Positions 46,428-55,981 of a stretch of DNA of 64,000 nt are shown here, piece by piece. How positions within the stretch are numbered: the first letter of the stretch is position 1; each line of letters opens with the position of its first letter. The notes beneath the pieces were generated by a model. That model saw only the letters and a program-made list of their open reading frames with translations. It ran no database searches and was not told where the DNA came from. Origin of the DNA: Acuticoccus sp963704595. Its GTDB lineage: Bacteria; Pseudomonadota; Alphaproteobacteria; Rhizobiales; Amorphaceae. The translations under genes and the position numbers were made by a program. The stretch spans positions 1,736,001 to 1,800,000 of the forward strand of contig OY969922.1 of assembly GCA_963704595.1 (NCBI GenBank), in the 5' to 3' direction.

Positions 46428-47426
46428 TCAGGCGGGGAGGGTGATCCCGAGCCGCTCGAGCCGCGTCGCTGATCCGAGGTTGAGCGGGCGCTCAGGCACC
46501 TTGCCGGCCGCCAGCGCCCGCACCTGCTCGACCGTTTCCATCGCCTGATGCTCCACCGCGGCCGGCGTCAGCCCGGCCGAATGCGGGGTTGCGATCACGT
46601 CGGCCCGCCGCGCCAGCGCCGGGTTCGGCTGCTGGTCCGCTACCCGGCCGACGTCCATCGCGGCGCCCGCGATCGTGCCGGCGTCGAGCGCTGCAATCAG
46701 TGCGTCCTCGTCGACGAGTTCGCCGCGCGAGAGATTGATGAACTGCGCGTGTGGCTGCATCCGCGCGAACGCCTCGGCGTTCATCAGGTCGCGCGTCTCG
46801 CGGATGGAGACGGCAAGGCAGACCACGAAGTCCGACCGGGCGAGCAGCGCTTCGAGCGACACGTTCTCGCACGGGGCCTCGGCGTCCCGGTGCGGGTCGT
46901 TGACGAGGACGTGCATCCCGATGGCGGCGGTGATAGCGGCGAGCTGCCGTCCGATCTCGCCGTAGCCGACGATGCCGACGGTCGAGCCGCGGAGCTGCCG
47001 GCCCATTGTCGCCTGTGGCGTCCGCCCGGCCCGGAAATCGCCCACGCTTCGCGATATGCCGCGCGACAGATCGATCATGTAGCCGAGTGCCATCTCCGCG
47101 ACCGAGACGCCGAACCCCGGCGTCGCCCGCGTGACGAGGACGCCGTGCCGGCTCGCGGCCTCGATGTCGATGGTGGAAACGTCCACAGCGCAGCGCATGA
47201 ACGCGGCAAGGTCCGGCGCCGCGGCGAAGGTCTCCCCCGTCCCCGGTGTCATCCTGTCCGCGACGATCACCTCGCAGCCCGCTGCGGCCCGCGCGAGCGC
47301 CGCGCCGCTGAGAACCTCCCCGGTCTCGTTGAAGGTGACGTCCGCGATCTCGCGCAGAGCCGCCACCGCCCGCGAGCCATAGTAGTTTTCGAGCATGTAC
47401 GGGGTGTGGGGGAGGAAAACTCTCAT
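46428..47426 (-). CDS. D-2-hydroxyacid dehydrogenase family protein with altered catalytic loop
   Basis: A 332-residue member of the D-2-hydroxyacid dehydrogenase family. The nucleotide motif is VGIVGYGEIGRQLA and the catalytic Arg lies in INLSRGELVDEDALI. The catalytic His is in VIATPHSAGLTP. Between them, the usual DVFExEP loop with the catalytic Glu reads DVGRVADQQPNP, so the Glu appears to be missing. This suggests a distinct subfamily with another substrate or another acid/base partner. The ATG at 47426 starts MRVFLPHTPYM. Confidence 0.8.
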   Translation of the reverse strand: MRVFLPHTPYMLENYYGSRAVAALREIADVTFNETGEVLSGAALARAAAGCEVIVADRMTPGTGETFAAAPDLAAFMRCAVDVSTIDIEAASRHGVLVTRATPGFGVSVAEMALGYMIDLSRGISRSVGDFRAGRTPQATMGRQLRGSTVGIVGYGEIGRQLAAITAAIGMHVLVNDPHRDAEAPCENVSLEALLARSDFVVCLAVSIRETRDLMNAEAFARMQPHAQFINLSRGELVDEDALIAALDAGTIAGAAMDVGRVADQQPNPALARRADVIATPHSAGLTPAAVEHQAMETVEQVRALAAGKVPERPLNLGSATRLERLGITLPA

Positions 47427-47616
47427 TGGTCGCTCGTACTTCCGTGGCGTTTCGGGGGCGTCGCCCCGTCTTACAGCCCTGCGGCCCTGCGGCCAAACCC
47501 GCCCCCTGCGCAACGCGCGGGACAAGTTGCCGAATTTCGGCGGAGCGGGCACCTTTCGCGCCGCGGCCCGGTCGCCGATGATGAGGGCCTGAACCGCCAC
47601 TTCGAGGGAGCCACCG

Positions 47617-48531
47617 ATGAAACTCACCCTGGCCGCAGTCGCCGCCGTCGCACTCGCGGCGCTCGGCGCGCCCGACGCCGAGGCGCAGAAGCTCGACGAG
47701 ACCCCCCGGGTCGCGCTGATCTCCGCGTTCGAGCCCGAATGGGGCGTCCACCACGAGAAGCTGACCGAGACGGCCGAGTTCAACCGCGCCGGCGTCCGTT
47801 TCGTCACCGGGCGCCTCGCCGGCCGGGACGTGGTGCTGTTCCTCTCCGGCATCAGCATGGTGAACGCCGCGATGACCACTCAGATGGCGATCGACAGCTT
47901 CAACATCGAGGCGATTGTCTTTTCGGGCATCGCCGGCGGCGTCGACCCCGAGCTCAACATCGGCGACGTGGTCGTCGCCGAGAAATGGGGCCCGTATCTC
48001 GACATGGTCATCGCGCGCGAGACCGCAGACGGCTACGAGGTGCCGCCTTTCTACGGAAAACCGTTCGCGAACTTCGGAATGATCTTTCCGCAGGGTGTGG
48101 AAGTGCGCCGGGAAGGGGCGGCGCCCGAGGAGGTCTTCTGGTTCGAGGCCGATGCAGGCCTGCTCGAGACCGCGCGCAAGGCCGCCGAAGGCCTGACGCT
48201 CGACGATTGCGGCGGGGAGGGCGCCTGCCTCTCCGCACCGCCCAAAATCGTGGTGGGCGGCAACGGCGTCTCCGGCACGGCGTTCGTCGACAACGCCGAG
48301 TTTCGCAAATACGTGTCCGACACGTTCGACGCCAAGGTCCTCGACATGGAATTGGCCGCGGTGGCGCAGGTGAGCTACGCCAACGGCCTGCCCTTCATCG
48401 CATTCCGCTCCCTGTCGGACCTTGCGGGCGGCAGCGACGCGGCCAACGAGATGGAGGTCTTCATGGCGCTGGCCGCGAAGAATTCCGCCGCGGTCGTCGA
48501 GGCTTTCCTTAAACGGTCGGCGGCCGAGTAG
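47617..48531 (+). CDS. Exported nucleoside phosphorylase/MTA-SAH nucleosidase-type protein
   Basis: A 304-residue protein with a Sec signal (MKLTLAAVAAVALAALGAPDAEAQ). The domain is of the nucleoside phosphorylase/nucleosidase fold: RVALISAFEPEW, IVFSGIAGGVDPELNIGDVVVAE, VLDMELAAVAQVSYANGLPF and FRSLSDLAGG. The last three blocks match the active-site loops of MTA/SAH nucleosidase. Export makes a periplasmic salvage or signalling-molecule-degrading role likely, unlike the cytoplasmic housekeeping enzyme. It stands alone between the hydroxyacid dehydrogenase and gltD. Confidence 0.82.
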   Translation: MKLTLAAVAAVALAALGAPDAEAQKLDETPRVALISAFEPEWGVHHEKLTETAEFNRAGVRFVTGRLAGRDVVLFLSGISMVNAAMTTQMAIDSFNIEAIVFSGIAGGVDPELNIGDVVVAEKWGPYLDMVIARETADGYEVPPFYGKPFANFGMIFPQGVEVRREGAAPEEVFWFEADAGLLETARKAAEGLTLDDCGGEGACLSAPPKIVVGGNGVSGTAFVDNAEFRKYVSDTFDAKVLDMELAAVAQVSYANGLPFIAFRSLSDLAGGSDAANEMEVFMALAAKNSAAVVEAFLKRSAAE

Positions 48532-48670
48532 CGGCGGGCGGCCGCACGGATGGTGAGCGCGGCGTCGATTGCCTTGCCAATTGCCCCGATTTCACGCAGA
48601 AGGCGCCCTCTGGGACAATTCTAAGGACGAGGCCGCGCGCGGAAGGCGCGTGCGCGGCAGGGGACGCACG

Positions 48671-50089
<1,419 letters not shown>

Positions 50090-50132
50090 GACGCCGGGCG
50101 GTCCTGTCCGGCCTTCAGCTCAAGGACGGCAC

Positions 50133-51194
50133 ATGCTTCGCTTCATTCCGGTCGCAATCACCCTGTCGGCCGGGACAGCGGGGGCGTTGCTTTTCCACTA
50201 TCTCGGGCTGCCGGCGGCCTTCCTCACCGGCAGCGCGGTCGCCGTCACCATCGTCGTCGCGCTGCGCATCCGCACCGACCTGCCGCGGGGCCTGCGCGAG
50301 CCGACCCTTTCGGTCCTCGGCGTGATGATGGGCTCGGGCGTGAAGCCCGACACCCTCGGCGCGCTCGCCGAACTTCCCGTCGCCATCATCGGCCTCGTCG
50401 TCGCGATCTCCGGCGCCACCGCCGCAAGCTACTACGTCCTGCGCAAGCTCGGCGGCTGGGACCCCCTCACGGCGCTCTGCGGCTCGATCCCCGGCGCGTT
50501 GCAGGTGACGCTCGCGACAGCGGTCGAACTCGGCGCGCGGGTGGACCGTGTGGTGATGTCGCAGGCGCTGCGCCTCTTCATCCTCGTCGCGATCATCCCG
50601 CTGGTGTTCGGCCGATCCGACGGCACGTCGTCGATGCAGGCGTTCGAGACGCCGGGCGCCACCGCGTTCGACGTGGGGCTCAGCCTTCTCCTCGCCTTCG
50701 TCTGCCTGATGATCTCGCGCTGCTTCAAGTTTCCGAGCGGGCCGGTGGTGATCCCGCTGTGCGCCTCGGCGATCCTGTCGGGCGCCGGAGTCCTCACCGT
50801 TTCCGTGCCCGAGGTCCTCGCCGCCGCCACATTCATCGTCCTCGGCGCATCGGTGGCGCAGCGGTTCGACGCGACCAAGGGCAGCGACATCTGGAACACC
50901 GTCTGGCTCTCGCTGGTCGCCTTCGCGGCGGCGTTCGCGGTGTGCATGAGCGTCGCCGCGGCGTTCTCGACGATGATGGGCGAGCCGCTCGGCGCAGTCT
51001 TCCTCGCCTATGCACCCGGCGGGGTGGACGCGATGATTGCGCTTTCCTTCCTCCTCGGTTTTGATGTGGCGTTCGTGGCGGTCCTCCACATCCTCCGCCT
51101 CATCATGCTTTCCATCGCGGGCCCCCTCATCGCCATCCAGATGAAGAAGCGCAGCGAAGCGGCACTTCTTCGCCGCGCGGGTGTTGCCGACTGA
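50133..51194 (+). CDS. AbrB-duplication-type membrane protein (DUF/AbrB family transporter)
   Basis: A 353-residue integral membrane protein made of two similar halves with about ten spans. VLGVMMGSGVKPDTLGALAELP is followed by CGSIPGALQVTLATAVELGARVDRVVMSQALRLFILV; the second half ends AYAPGGVDAMIALSFLLGFDVAFVAVLHILR. The paired PGALQ...QALRLF and PGGVDAM...HILRL blocks are the hallmark of the AbrB membrane family (not the DNA-binding AbrB). Function in the family is poorly known; one E. coli member was linked to aidB regulation. It begins 43 bases after gltD. Confidence 0.83.
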   Translation: MLRFIPVAITLSAGTAGALLFHYLGLPAAFLTGSAVAVTIVVALRIRTDLPRGLREPTLSVLGVMMGSGVKPDTLGALAELPVAIIGLVVAISGATAASYYVLRKLGGWDPLTALCGSIPGALQVTLATAVELGARVDRVVMSQALRLFILVAIIPLVFGRSDGTSSMQAFETPGATAFDVGLSLLLAFVCLMISRCFKFPSGPVVIPLCASAILSGAGVLTVSVPEVLAAATFIVLGASVAQRFDATKGSDIWNTVWLSLVAFAAAFAVCMSVAAAFSTMMGEPLGAVFLAYAPGGVDAMIALSFLLGFDVAFVAVLHILRLIMLSIAGPLIAIQMKKRSEAALLRRAGVAD

Positions 51195-51293
51195 GGCACA
51201 GGCAGCTCTGCCATGCACGTTTCCGCTACGTGAGCGCGCCGACCGGCCCTAGTTACGAGACATATCCGATGCAAAAAGTGCTAGTACACCCAT

Positions 51294-52535
51294 ATGACTG
51301 AGAACACGGACGCCCAACCATTTGCTCTATCGATGGGGGAGTTCGTCACCCTCACGGCCTTCATGATGGCGATCACGGCGCTGTCCGTGGACGTCATGTT
51401 GCCGGTGCTGCCGAGCATCGTCGAGGCGTTCGCGCTCGGCGATCCCAACCAGCAGCAGTACATGGTGACGGTGTATCTCGGCGCGTTCGCGATCGGGCAC
51501 ATCTTCGTCGGCCCGTTGTCCGACCGGCTGGGCCGCAAGCCTGCGCTGCTCGGCGGCCTGCTGATCTACATCGTCGGTTCCGCGATGGCGATCTTCGCCG
51601 ACAGCTACACGACGCTTCTCGTCGCCCGTGCGGTGCAGGGCCTCGGCGCTGCCGGCCCGCGCGTCGTCGCGGTCGCCATCGTGCGTGACCGCTTCGTCGG
51701 CCGCGCGATGAGCCAGGTGATGAGCTTCGTGATGACGGTCTTCATCATCCTGCCGGTGATCGCACCCACCATCGGCGCCAGCATCGGCGCGCTCGGAACG
51801 TGGCGCCACGTCTTCGTCGTGCTCCTCCTATTCGCCGCCGGAACCTTCGTGTGGACCCTCATGCGGATGCCGGAGACCAACCCGCGCACCGGACCGCTCG
51901 CACGCAAGCCGGTGTCGATCCGGGTCGCCCTCGCCACCATCTGCAGCAACGGGCAGACCGTCGGCTACATGCTGGCGCTCGGCTTCATCTTCGGCTGCCT
52001 GATGACCTACATCTCCAGCACCCAGCAGCTCTTCGCCGACATCTACGGCATCGTCGACTGGTTCCCGCTGGTGTTCGCGTCGGTGGCCGGGATGATGATC
52101 GTCTCGTCCTTCACCAACAACCGGCTGGTGCGCACCATGGGGATGCGGCGTCTTTCCCACGGCGCGATCCTCGCCCTGATGGCGACGTCGGCCCTGATGT
52201 GGGTGGGGGTCGAGATCTTCGGCTCGCCGCACCTCGCGGTCCTGATGGTCTTCCTCTCGCTGGCGTTCTTTTTGATCGGGCTGGTGCTGCCGAACTTCAA
52301 CGCGCTGGCGATGGAGCCGCTCGGCGCCATCGCGGGCACCGGCTCGTCCTTCGTCGGCTTCGTGATGACGGGGATGGGCGCGATCCTCGGCGGCATCATA
52401 GGTCAGCTCTACGACGGGACGGTGTACCCGCTGCTCGGCGGTTTCTTCCTCTACTCGGCGATGGTTGTGGTCATCATCTACTTCGCGGAAGGGCGGAAGC
52501 TGATGCAGCCGGCGGCAACCCACCCCGCCGAGTAA
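51294..52535 (+). CDS. MFS drug exporter, Bcr/CflA family
   Basis: A 413-residue twelve-span exporter. TALSVDVMLPVLPSI is the Bcr/CflA first-span motif, GPLSDRLGRKPALLGG the MFS motif A, and ARAVQGLGAAGPRVVAVAIVRD the fourth-span motif. The protein resembles Bcr-type exporters of bicyclomycin, sulfonamides or peptides. It forms a single-gene unit preceded by a 99-base AT-richer region, likely its promoter, and ends in a short terminator. Confidence 0.88.
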   Translation: MTENTDAQPFALSMGEFVTLTAFMMAITALSVDVMLPVLPSIVEAFALGDPNQQQYMVTVYLGAFAIGHIFVGPLSDRLGRKPALLGGLLIYIVGSAMAIFADSYTTLLVARAVQGLGAAGPRVVAVAIVRDRFVGRAMSQVMSFVMTVFIILPVIAPTIGASIGALGTWRHVFVVLLLFAAGTFVWTLMRMPETNPRTGPLARKPVSIRVALATICSNGQTVGYMLALGFIFGCLMTYISSTQQLFADIYGIVDWFPLVFASVAGMMIVSSFTNNRLVRTMGMRRLSHGAILALMATSALMWVGVEIFGSPHLAVLMVFLSLAFFLIGLVLPNFNALAMEPLGAIAGTGSSFVGFVMTGMGAILGGIIGQLYDGTVYPLLGGFFLYSAMVVVIIYFAEGRKLMQPAATHPAE

Positions 52536-52552
52536 TTCGGCGTTTCAATTTT
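52526..52552 (+). terminator. Intrinsic terminator of the drug exporter gene
   Basis: CGCCGA-N5-TCGGCG encloses the TAA stop of the exporter gene and is followed by TTTCAATTTT. The stem is short (6 bp), but the T-rich tail supports termination. Confidence 0.55.
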
Positions 52553-52613
52553 AAGGTGTGTTGTTCTGCGTGAGATGTGCTAGCTTCATGACGTCTCAAT
52601 GACGGAGGTACAC

Positions 52614-52778
52614 ATGTCCGCAGAAATGCGAATGGTTTCGTTGGAGAAGAAGCACGCTGCCCTGGAGAGCCAACTTCAGGCGATTTCAACCCAGCCATCG
52701 GCCGATCCGCTGATGGCCGCGGCCCTCAAGCGGGAGAAGCTCCGCCTGAAGGACGAGCTTGAGCGGCTCCGAAATTAA
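52614..52778 (+). CDS. YdcH/DUF465-type small coiled-coil protein
   Basis: A 54-residue protein reading from ATG 52614, with ACGGAGG ahead, to TAA at 52776. It begins MSAEMRMVSLEKKHAALESQLQ, has a central gap rich in Ser and Pro (STQPSADP), and ends LKREKLRLKDELERLRN. The two charged helices and the LKxxKLxLKDELxRL ending match the YdcH/SlyX-like DUF465 family of alphaproteobacteria. The function of these helical hairpin proteins is unknown. It is a single small unit after the drug exporter and is easily missed by length cut-offs. Confidence 0.85.
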   Translation: MSAEMRMVSLEKKHAALESQLQAISTQPSADPLMAAALKREKLRLKDELERLRN

Positions 52779-53199
52779 GTTGCATTCCTAAGAGACTGGT
52801 GCCTTTGGCAATTTAGATTAAAATCTAACTAAGGTTGCGAGGCGCGAGGGCGGTAAATCAGCCCCTTGCGCCTCCCCGACGAGAGTGGCTGCGCCGGATG
52901 ATCCATCGTCCCGCGCAGTGCACACGTCTCGATTTTCCCAAGCATACCGCAATTCGCCACCGGACCCGTGCGTCCATTTTTGCGCCGCGCCAGACCCGCC
53001 GCGCTCCAGCGATTTCGCGGTCCGCTCGCTTCCCCGTCAAATTTCGTCGAGCGCGGTACCCGCGCCGCCTTTCGCCCGCTGCGAAGGCCGCGACACAGGC
53101 GCGCAGGGCGGCGTCCGGCACACTTTGCGCGCCGGTGCGGGAGGTGGCATCGTGAACTCCTGAGAAGCGCCGCAGAAGCGCGGAACGGGAGGCGAGGCG
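52779..53199. other. 421-base intergenic region upstream of prpE
   Basis: No gene is supported; the open frames here have no start context or conserved motif. An AT-rich inverted repeat TTAGATT-AA-AATCTAA lies at 52813-52828, near the end of the YdcH gene. The remainder is GC-rich, and the promoter of the prpE operon must lie in it. I see no clear small-RNA or riboswitch structure. Confidence 0.45.
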
Positions 53200-55101
53200 A
53201 TGGCAGGCGAGTATGCCGCGACAATGGACGCATGGCGGCGCGATCCGGCGAAGTTCTGGCTGCATGCCGCACGCGCGATCGATTGGACAACCCCTCCCAC
53301 CTGCGCCTTCGACGAGTCGGCCGGCGTCTATGGTCGCTGGTTCCCCGATGCGCGTGGCAACACCGCCTACAACACCGTCGACAGGCACCTTGCGGCCCGG
53401 GCGGAGCAGCCCGCCATCATCCACGACAGCGCCTTCTCCGGCACGGCCACCGTCTGGACCTACGCCGACCTTCACCGGAAGGTGAACGCCTTCGCCGCCG
53501 TCCTCACCGACCATGGGGTGAAGAAGGGCGACCGCGTCATCGTCTACATGCCGATGATCCCCGAAACCGTGGCGGCAATGCTCGCCTGCGCGCGCATCGG
53601 CGCGATCCACTCCGTCGTGTTCGGCGGCTTCGCGGCAAAGGAGCTCGCGTCAAGGCTGAAGGACGCCGCGCCCACGATCATCCTCGCCGCATCGTGCGGC
53701 CTCGAGCCCGGCCGCACCGTCGCCTACGAGCCGCTGATCTCCGAGGCGCGGCGCATCGCAGGCCTCGAGATTCCGGCGCTCTACCTCCAGCGCCCTGAGC
53801 ATCCCGCCGCCATCGCGGACGGCGACCACGACCTCGGCCCCCTCCTGAAGGCGGCGGAGGGGAGGGAGATCCCCTGCGCCGACCTTGCGGCGACCGACCC
53901 GCTCTACATCCTCTACACCTCGGGCACGACCGGCCAGCCCAAGGGCGTGGTGCGCGACAGTGGCGGCCACATGGTCGCGCTCGCCTGGTCGATGGCCAAC
54001 ATCTACGGCGTCAGGCCCGGCGAGGTGTACTGGGCGGCGTCCGACGTCGGCTGGGTGGTGGGCCATTCCTACATCGTCTACGCGCCGCTCCTCGTCGGCG
54101 CGACGACCGTGCTCTACGAGGGCAAGCCCGTCGGCACGCCGGACGCCGGCGCCTTCTGGCGCGTCTGCGCCGATCACAAGGTGGTGACGCTGTTCACCGC
54201 CCCGACAGCGATCCGCGCCATCAAGAAGGAAGACCCCGAAGGCCTCCGCCCGGCGGACTACGACCTCTCCGCCTTCCGCGCCCTCTTCCTCGCCGGCGAG
54301 CGGGCCGACCCCGCCACCATCGCCTGGGCGGAGCGGGCGCTCGGCGTTCCCGTGATCGATCACTGGTGGCAGACTGAAACCGGGTGGACCATCGTCGGCA
54401 ACCCGCTCGGCCTCGAGCCGCTGGTCGTCAAGCACGGCTCCCCCACCTGCCCGATGCCGGGCTACGAGATCACCATCCTCGACGACGAGGGCACCCCGGT
54501 TGCGCCCGGAACGCTCGGCAACGTGGCGATCCGGATGCCGCTCCCGCCGTCCTGCCTGCCGACGCTGTGGAACGCCGACGATCGCTTCCGCGCCGCCTAC
54601 CTCACGCGCTTCCCCGGCTACTACGACACGTCCGACGCGGGACTGGTGGACGAGGAGGGCTACGTGTTCATCATGGCGCGCACGGACGACGTCATCAACG
54701 TCGCCGGCCACCGGCTCTCCACCGGGGTGATGGAGGACGTCCTCACCTCCCACGCCGCCGTGGTCGAGTGCGCCGTCGTCGGCGTGGACGACCCGATCAA
54801 GGGGCAGGTGCCGGTCGGCTTCGTGGTCCTGCGGAGCGGTGTGGATTTCTCCGGCCTGGAGGCCGAGCTTGTGGCCAAAGTGCGCCACGAGGTCGGTCCC
54901 GTGGCGGCTTTCAAGCACGTCATCCCCGTCCCGCGCTTGCCCAAGACGCGTTCCGGCAAGACGTTGCGCGCGACGATCAAGAAGATCGCCGACGGAGAGG
55001 ATTTCCGGATGCCTGCAACGATCGACGACCCCAAGGCGCTTGACGACATCGCCGCCGCCCTGAAGCACCAGGCCGCCGGCCTGACCGGTGTGAAGGCGTG
55101 A
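53200..55101 (+). CDS. prpE: Propionyl-CoA synthetase (PrpE)
   Basis: A 633-residue acyl-CoA synthetase of the acetyl/propionyl-CoA group, activating propionate through an acyl-adenylate. N-terminal YNTVDRHLAARAEQPAIIH and SCGLEPGRTVAYEPLI are more PrpE-like than Acs-like. The AMP motif is YILYTSGTTGQPKG, with DHWWQTETGW and the catalytic/acetylatable Lys587 in LPKTRSGKTLR. GGGAGGCGAGGCG precedes the ATG. It is followed, with a GTGA overlap, by an SDR and then a thiolase, so the three may handle a short branched or aromatic acyl chain rather than propionate itself. Confidence 0.87.
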   Translation: MAGEYAATMDAWRRDPAKFWLHAARAIDWTTPPTCAFDESAGVYGRWFPDARGNTAYNTVDRHLAARAEQPAIIHDSAFSGTATVWTYADLHRKVNAFAAVLTDHGVKKGDRVIVYMPMIPETVAAMLACARIGAIHSVVFGGFAAKELASRLKDAAPTIILAASCGLEPGRTVAYEPLISEARRIAGLEIPALYLQRPEHPAAIADGDHDLGPLLKAAEGREIPCADLAATDPLYILYTSGTTGQPKGVVRDSGGHMVALAWSMANIYGVRPGEVYWAASDVGWVVGHSYIVYAPLLVGATTVLYEGKPVGTPDAGAFWRVCADHKVVTLFTAPTAIRAIKKEDPEGLRPADYDLSAFRALFLAGERADPATIAWAERALGVPVIDHWWQTETGWTIVGNPLGLEPLVVKHGSPTCPMPGYEITILDDEGTPVAPGTLGNVAIRMPLPPSCLPTLWNADDRFRAAYLTRFPGYYDTSDAGLVDEEGYVFIMARTDDVINVAGHRLSTGVMEDVLTSHAAVVECAVVGVDDPIKGQVPVGFVVLRSGVDFSGLEAELVAKVRHEVGPVAAFKHVIPVPRLPKTRSGKTLRATIKKIADGEDFRMPATIDDPKALDDIAAALKHQAAGLTGVKA

Positions 55102-55883
55102 AGGGGCTCGAGGACCGCGTCGCCATCGTGACCGGAGCGGCACGCGGCATCGGCCGCGCCGTCGCCGAGCGGCTCTACGAGGAGGGGATGTGCGTCGTCC
55201 TCGCCGACGTGGACGGTGACGCCGCCGAAGCCGCGGCACAATCCATCGGCCCGGAGGACCGCGTGCGCGGTCTCGAATGCGACGTCGCCGAGAAGCTCGA
55301 CGTGCGCAACCTCCTCGCCGCGACGCTCAACGCCTTCGGCGACGTCCACGTCCTCGTCAACAACGCCGGCATCGTCGGCGGCGGGGATTTCCTCGAGCTG
55401 ACCGAGGACGACTTCGACCGCGTCCTGCGGGTCAACCTCAAGGGCGCGTTCCTGCTCTCGCAGGCGGTCGCAAGGCACATGGTGGAGCGGGTGAAGGAGG
55501 GCGAGAAGCCGGGCGCCATCGTCAACATGAGCTCGATCAACGCGGTGTTCGCGCTGCCGACGCAGGTGCCTTACTCGCTGTCCAAGGCCGGCATGTCGCA
55601 GCTCACCCGCGTCTGCGCCCTCTCGCTTGCACCCCACGGGATCCGCGTCAACGCCGTCGGCCCCGGCTCCATCGACACCGCGATGCTGGAAGCCGTGAAC
55701 CGCGATCCTGCGGCAAAGCGGATGGTCCTGTCGCGCACCCCCATGGGCCGCGTCGGCCAGCCGTCCGAGATCGCCTCGATCGTCGCCTTCCTCGCCTCCG
55801 ACGAGGCAAGCTACATGACCGGCCAGACCGTCTACGCCGACGGCGGCCGCCTGCCGCTCAACTACGTCGTGCCCGCAAAGTAG
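55098..55883 (+). CDS. Short-chain dehydrogenase (3-hydroxyacyl-CoA type)
   Basis: A 261-residue classical SDR. TGAARGIGRAVAERLYEEG is the nucleotide site, VLADVDGD carries the Asp for NAD, HVLVNNAGIVGGG follows, the catalytic Ser is in NMSSINAV and the Tyr/Lys in YSLSKAGMSQ. The C terminus is GQTVYADGGRLPLNY. The GTG start gives a GTGA overlap with prpE. Between a CoA ligase and a thiolase, 3-hydroxyacyl-CoA oxidation is the natural prediction; sequence alone cannot separate that from a general alcohol dehydrogenase. Confidence 0.87.
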   Translation: MKGLEDRVAIVTGAARGIGRAVAERLYEEGMCVVLADVDGDAAEAAAQSIGPEDRVRGLECDVAEKLDVRNLLAATLNAFGDVHVLVNNAGIVGGGDFLELTEDDFDRVLRVNLKGAFLLSQAVARHMVERVKEGEKPGAIVNMSSINAVFALPTQVPYSLSKAGMSQLTRVCALSLAPHGIRVNAVGPGSIDTAMLEAVNRDPAAKRMVLSRTPMGRVGQPSEIASIVAFLASDEASYMTGQTVYADGGRLPLNYVVPAK

Positions 55884-55981
55884 CGGCACGACGCCTGCGG
55901 GCCGCTCTCGCGGCACAAGAGACCATCGCCTATATTGGCGGCCGGGGGCGATCGGCCCCGGACAGTCAGCGGGAGCAGATC

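Noticed and set aside
46548..48512. Plus-strand open frame of 654 codons spanning the hydroxyacid dehydrogenase and nucleosidase genes
   Set aside because: It overlaps both real genes in other frames, and its product is Arg/Gly-rich noise.
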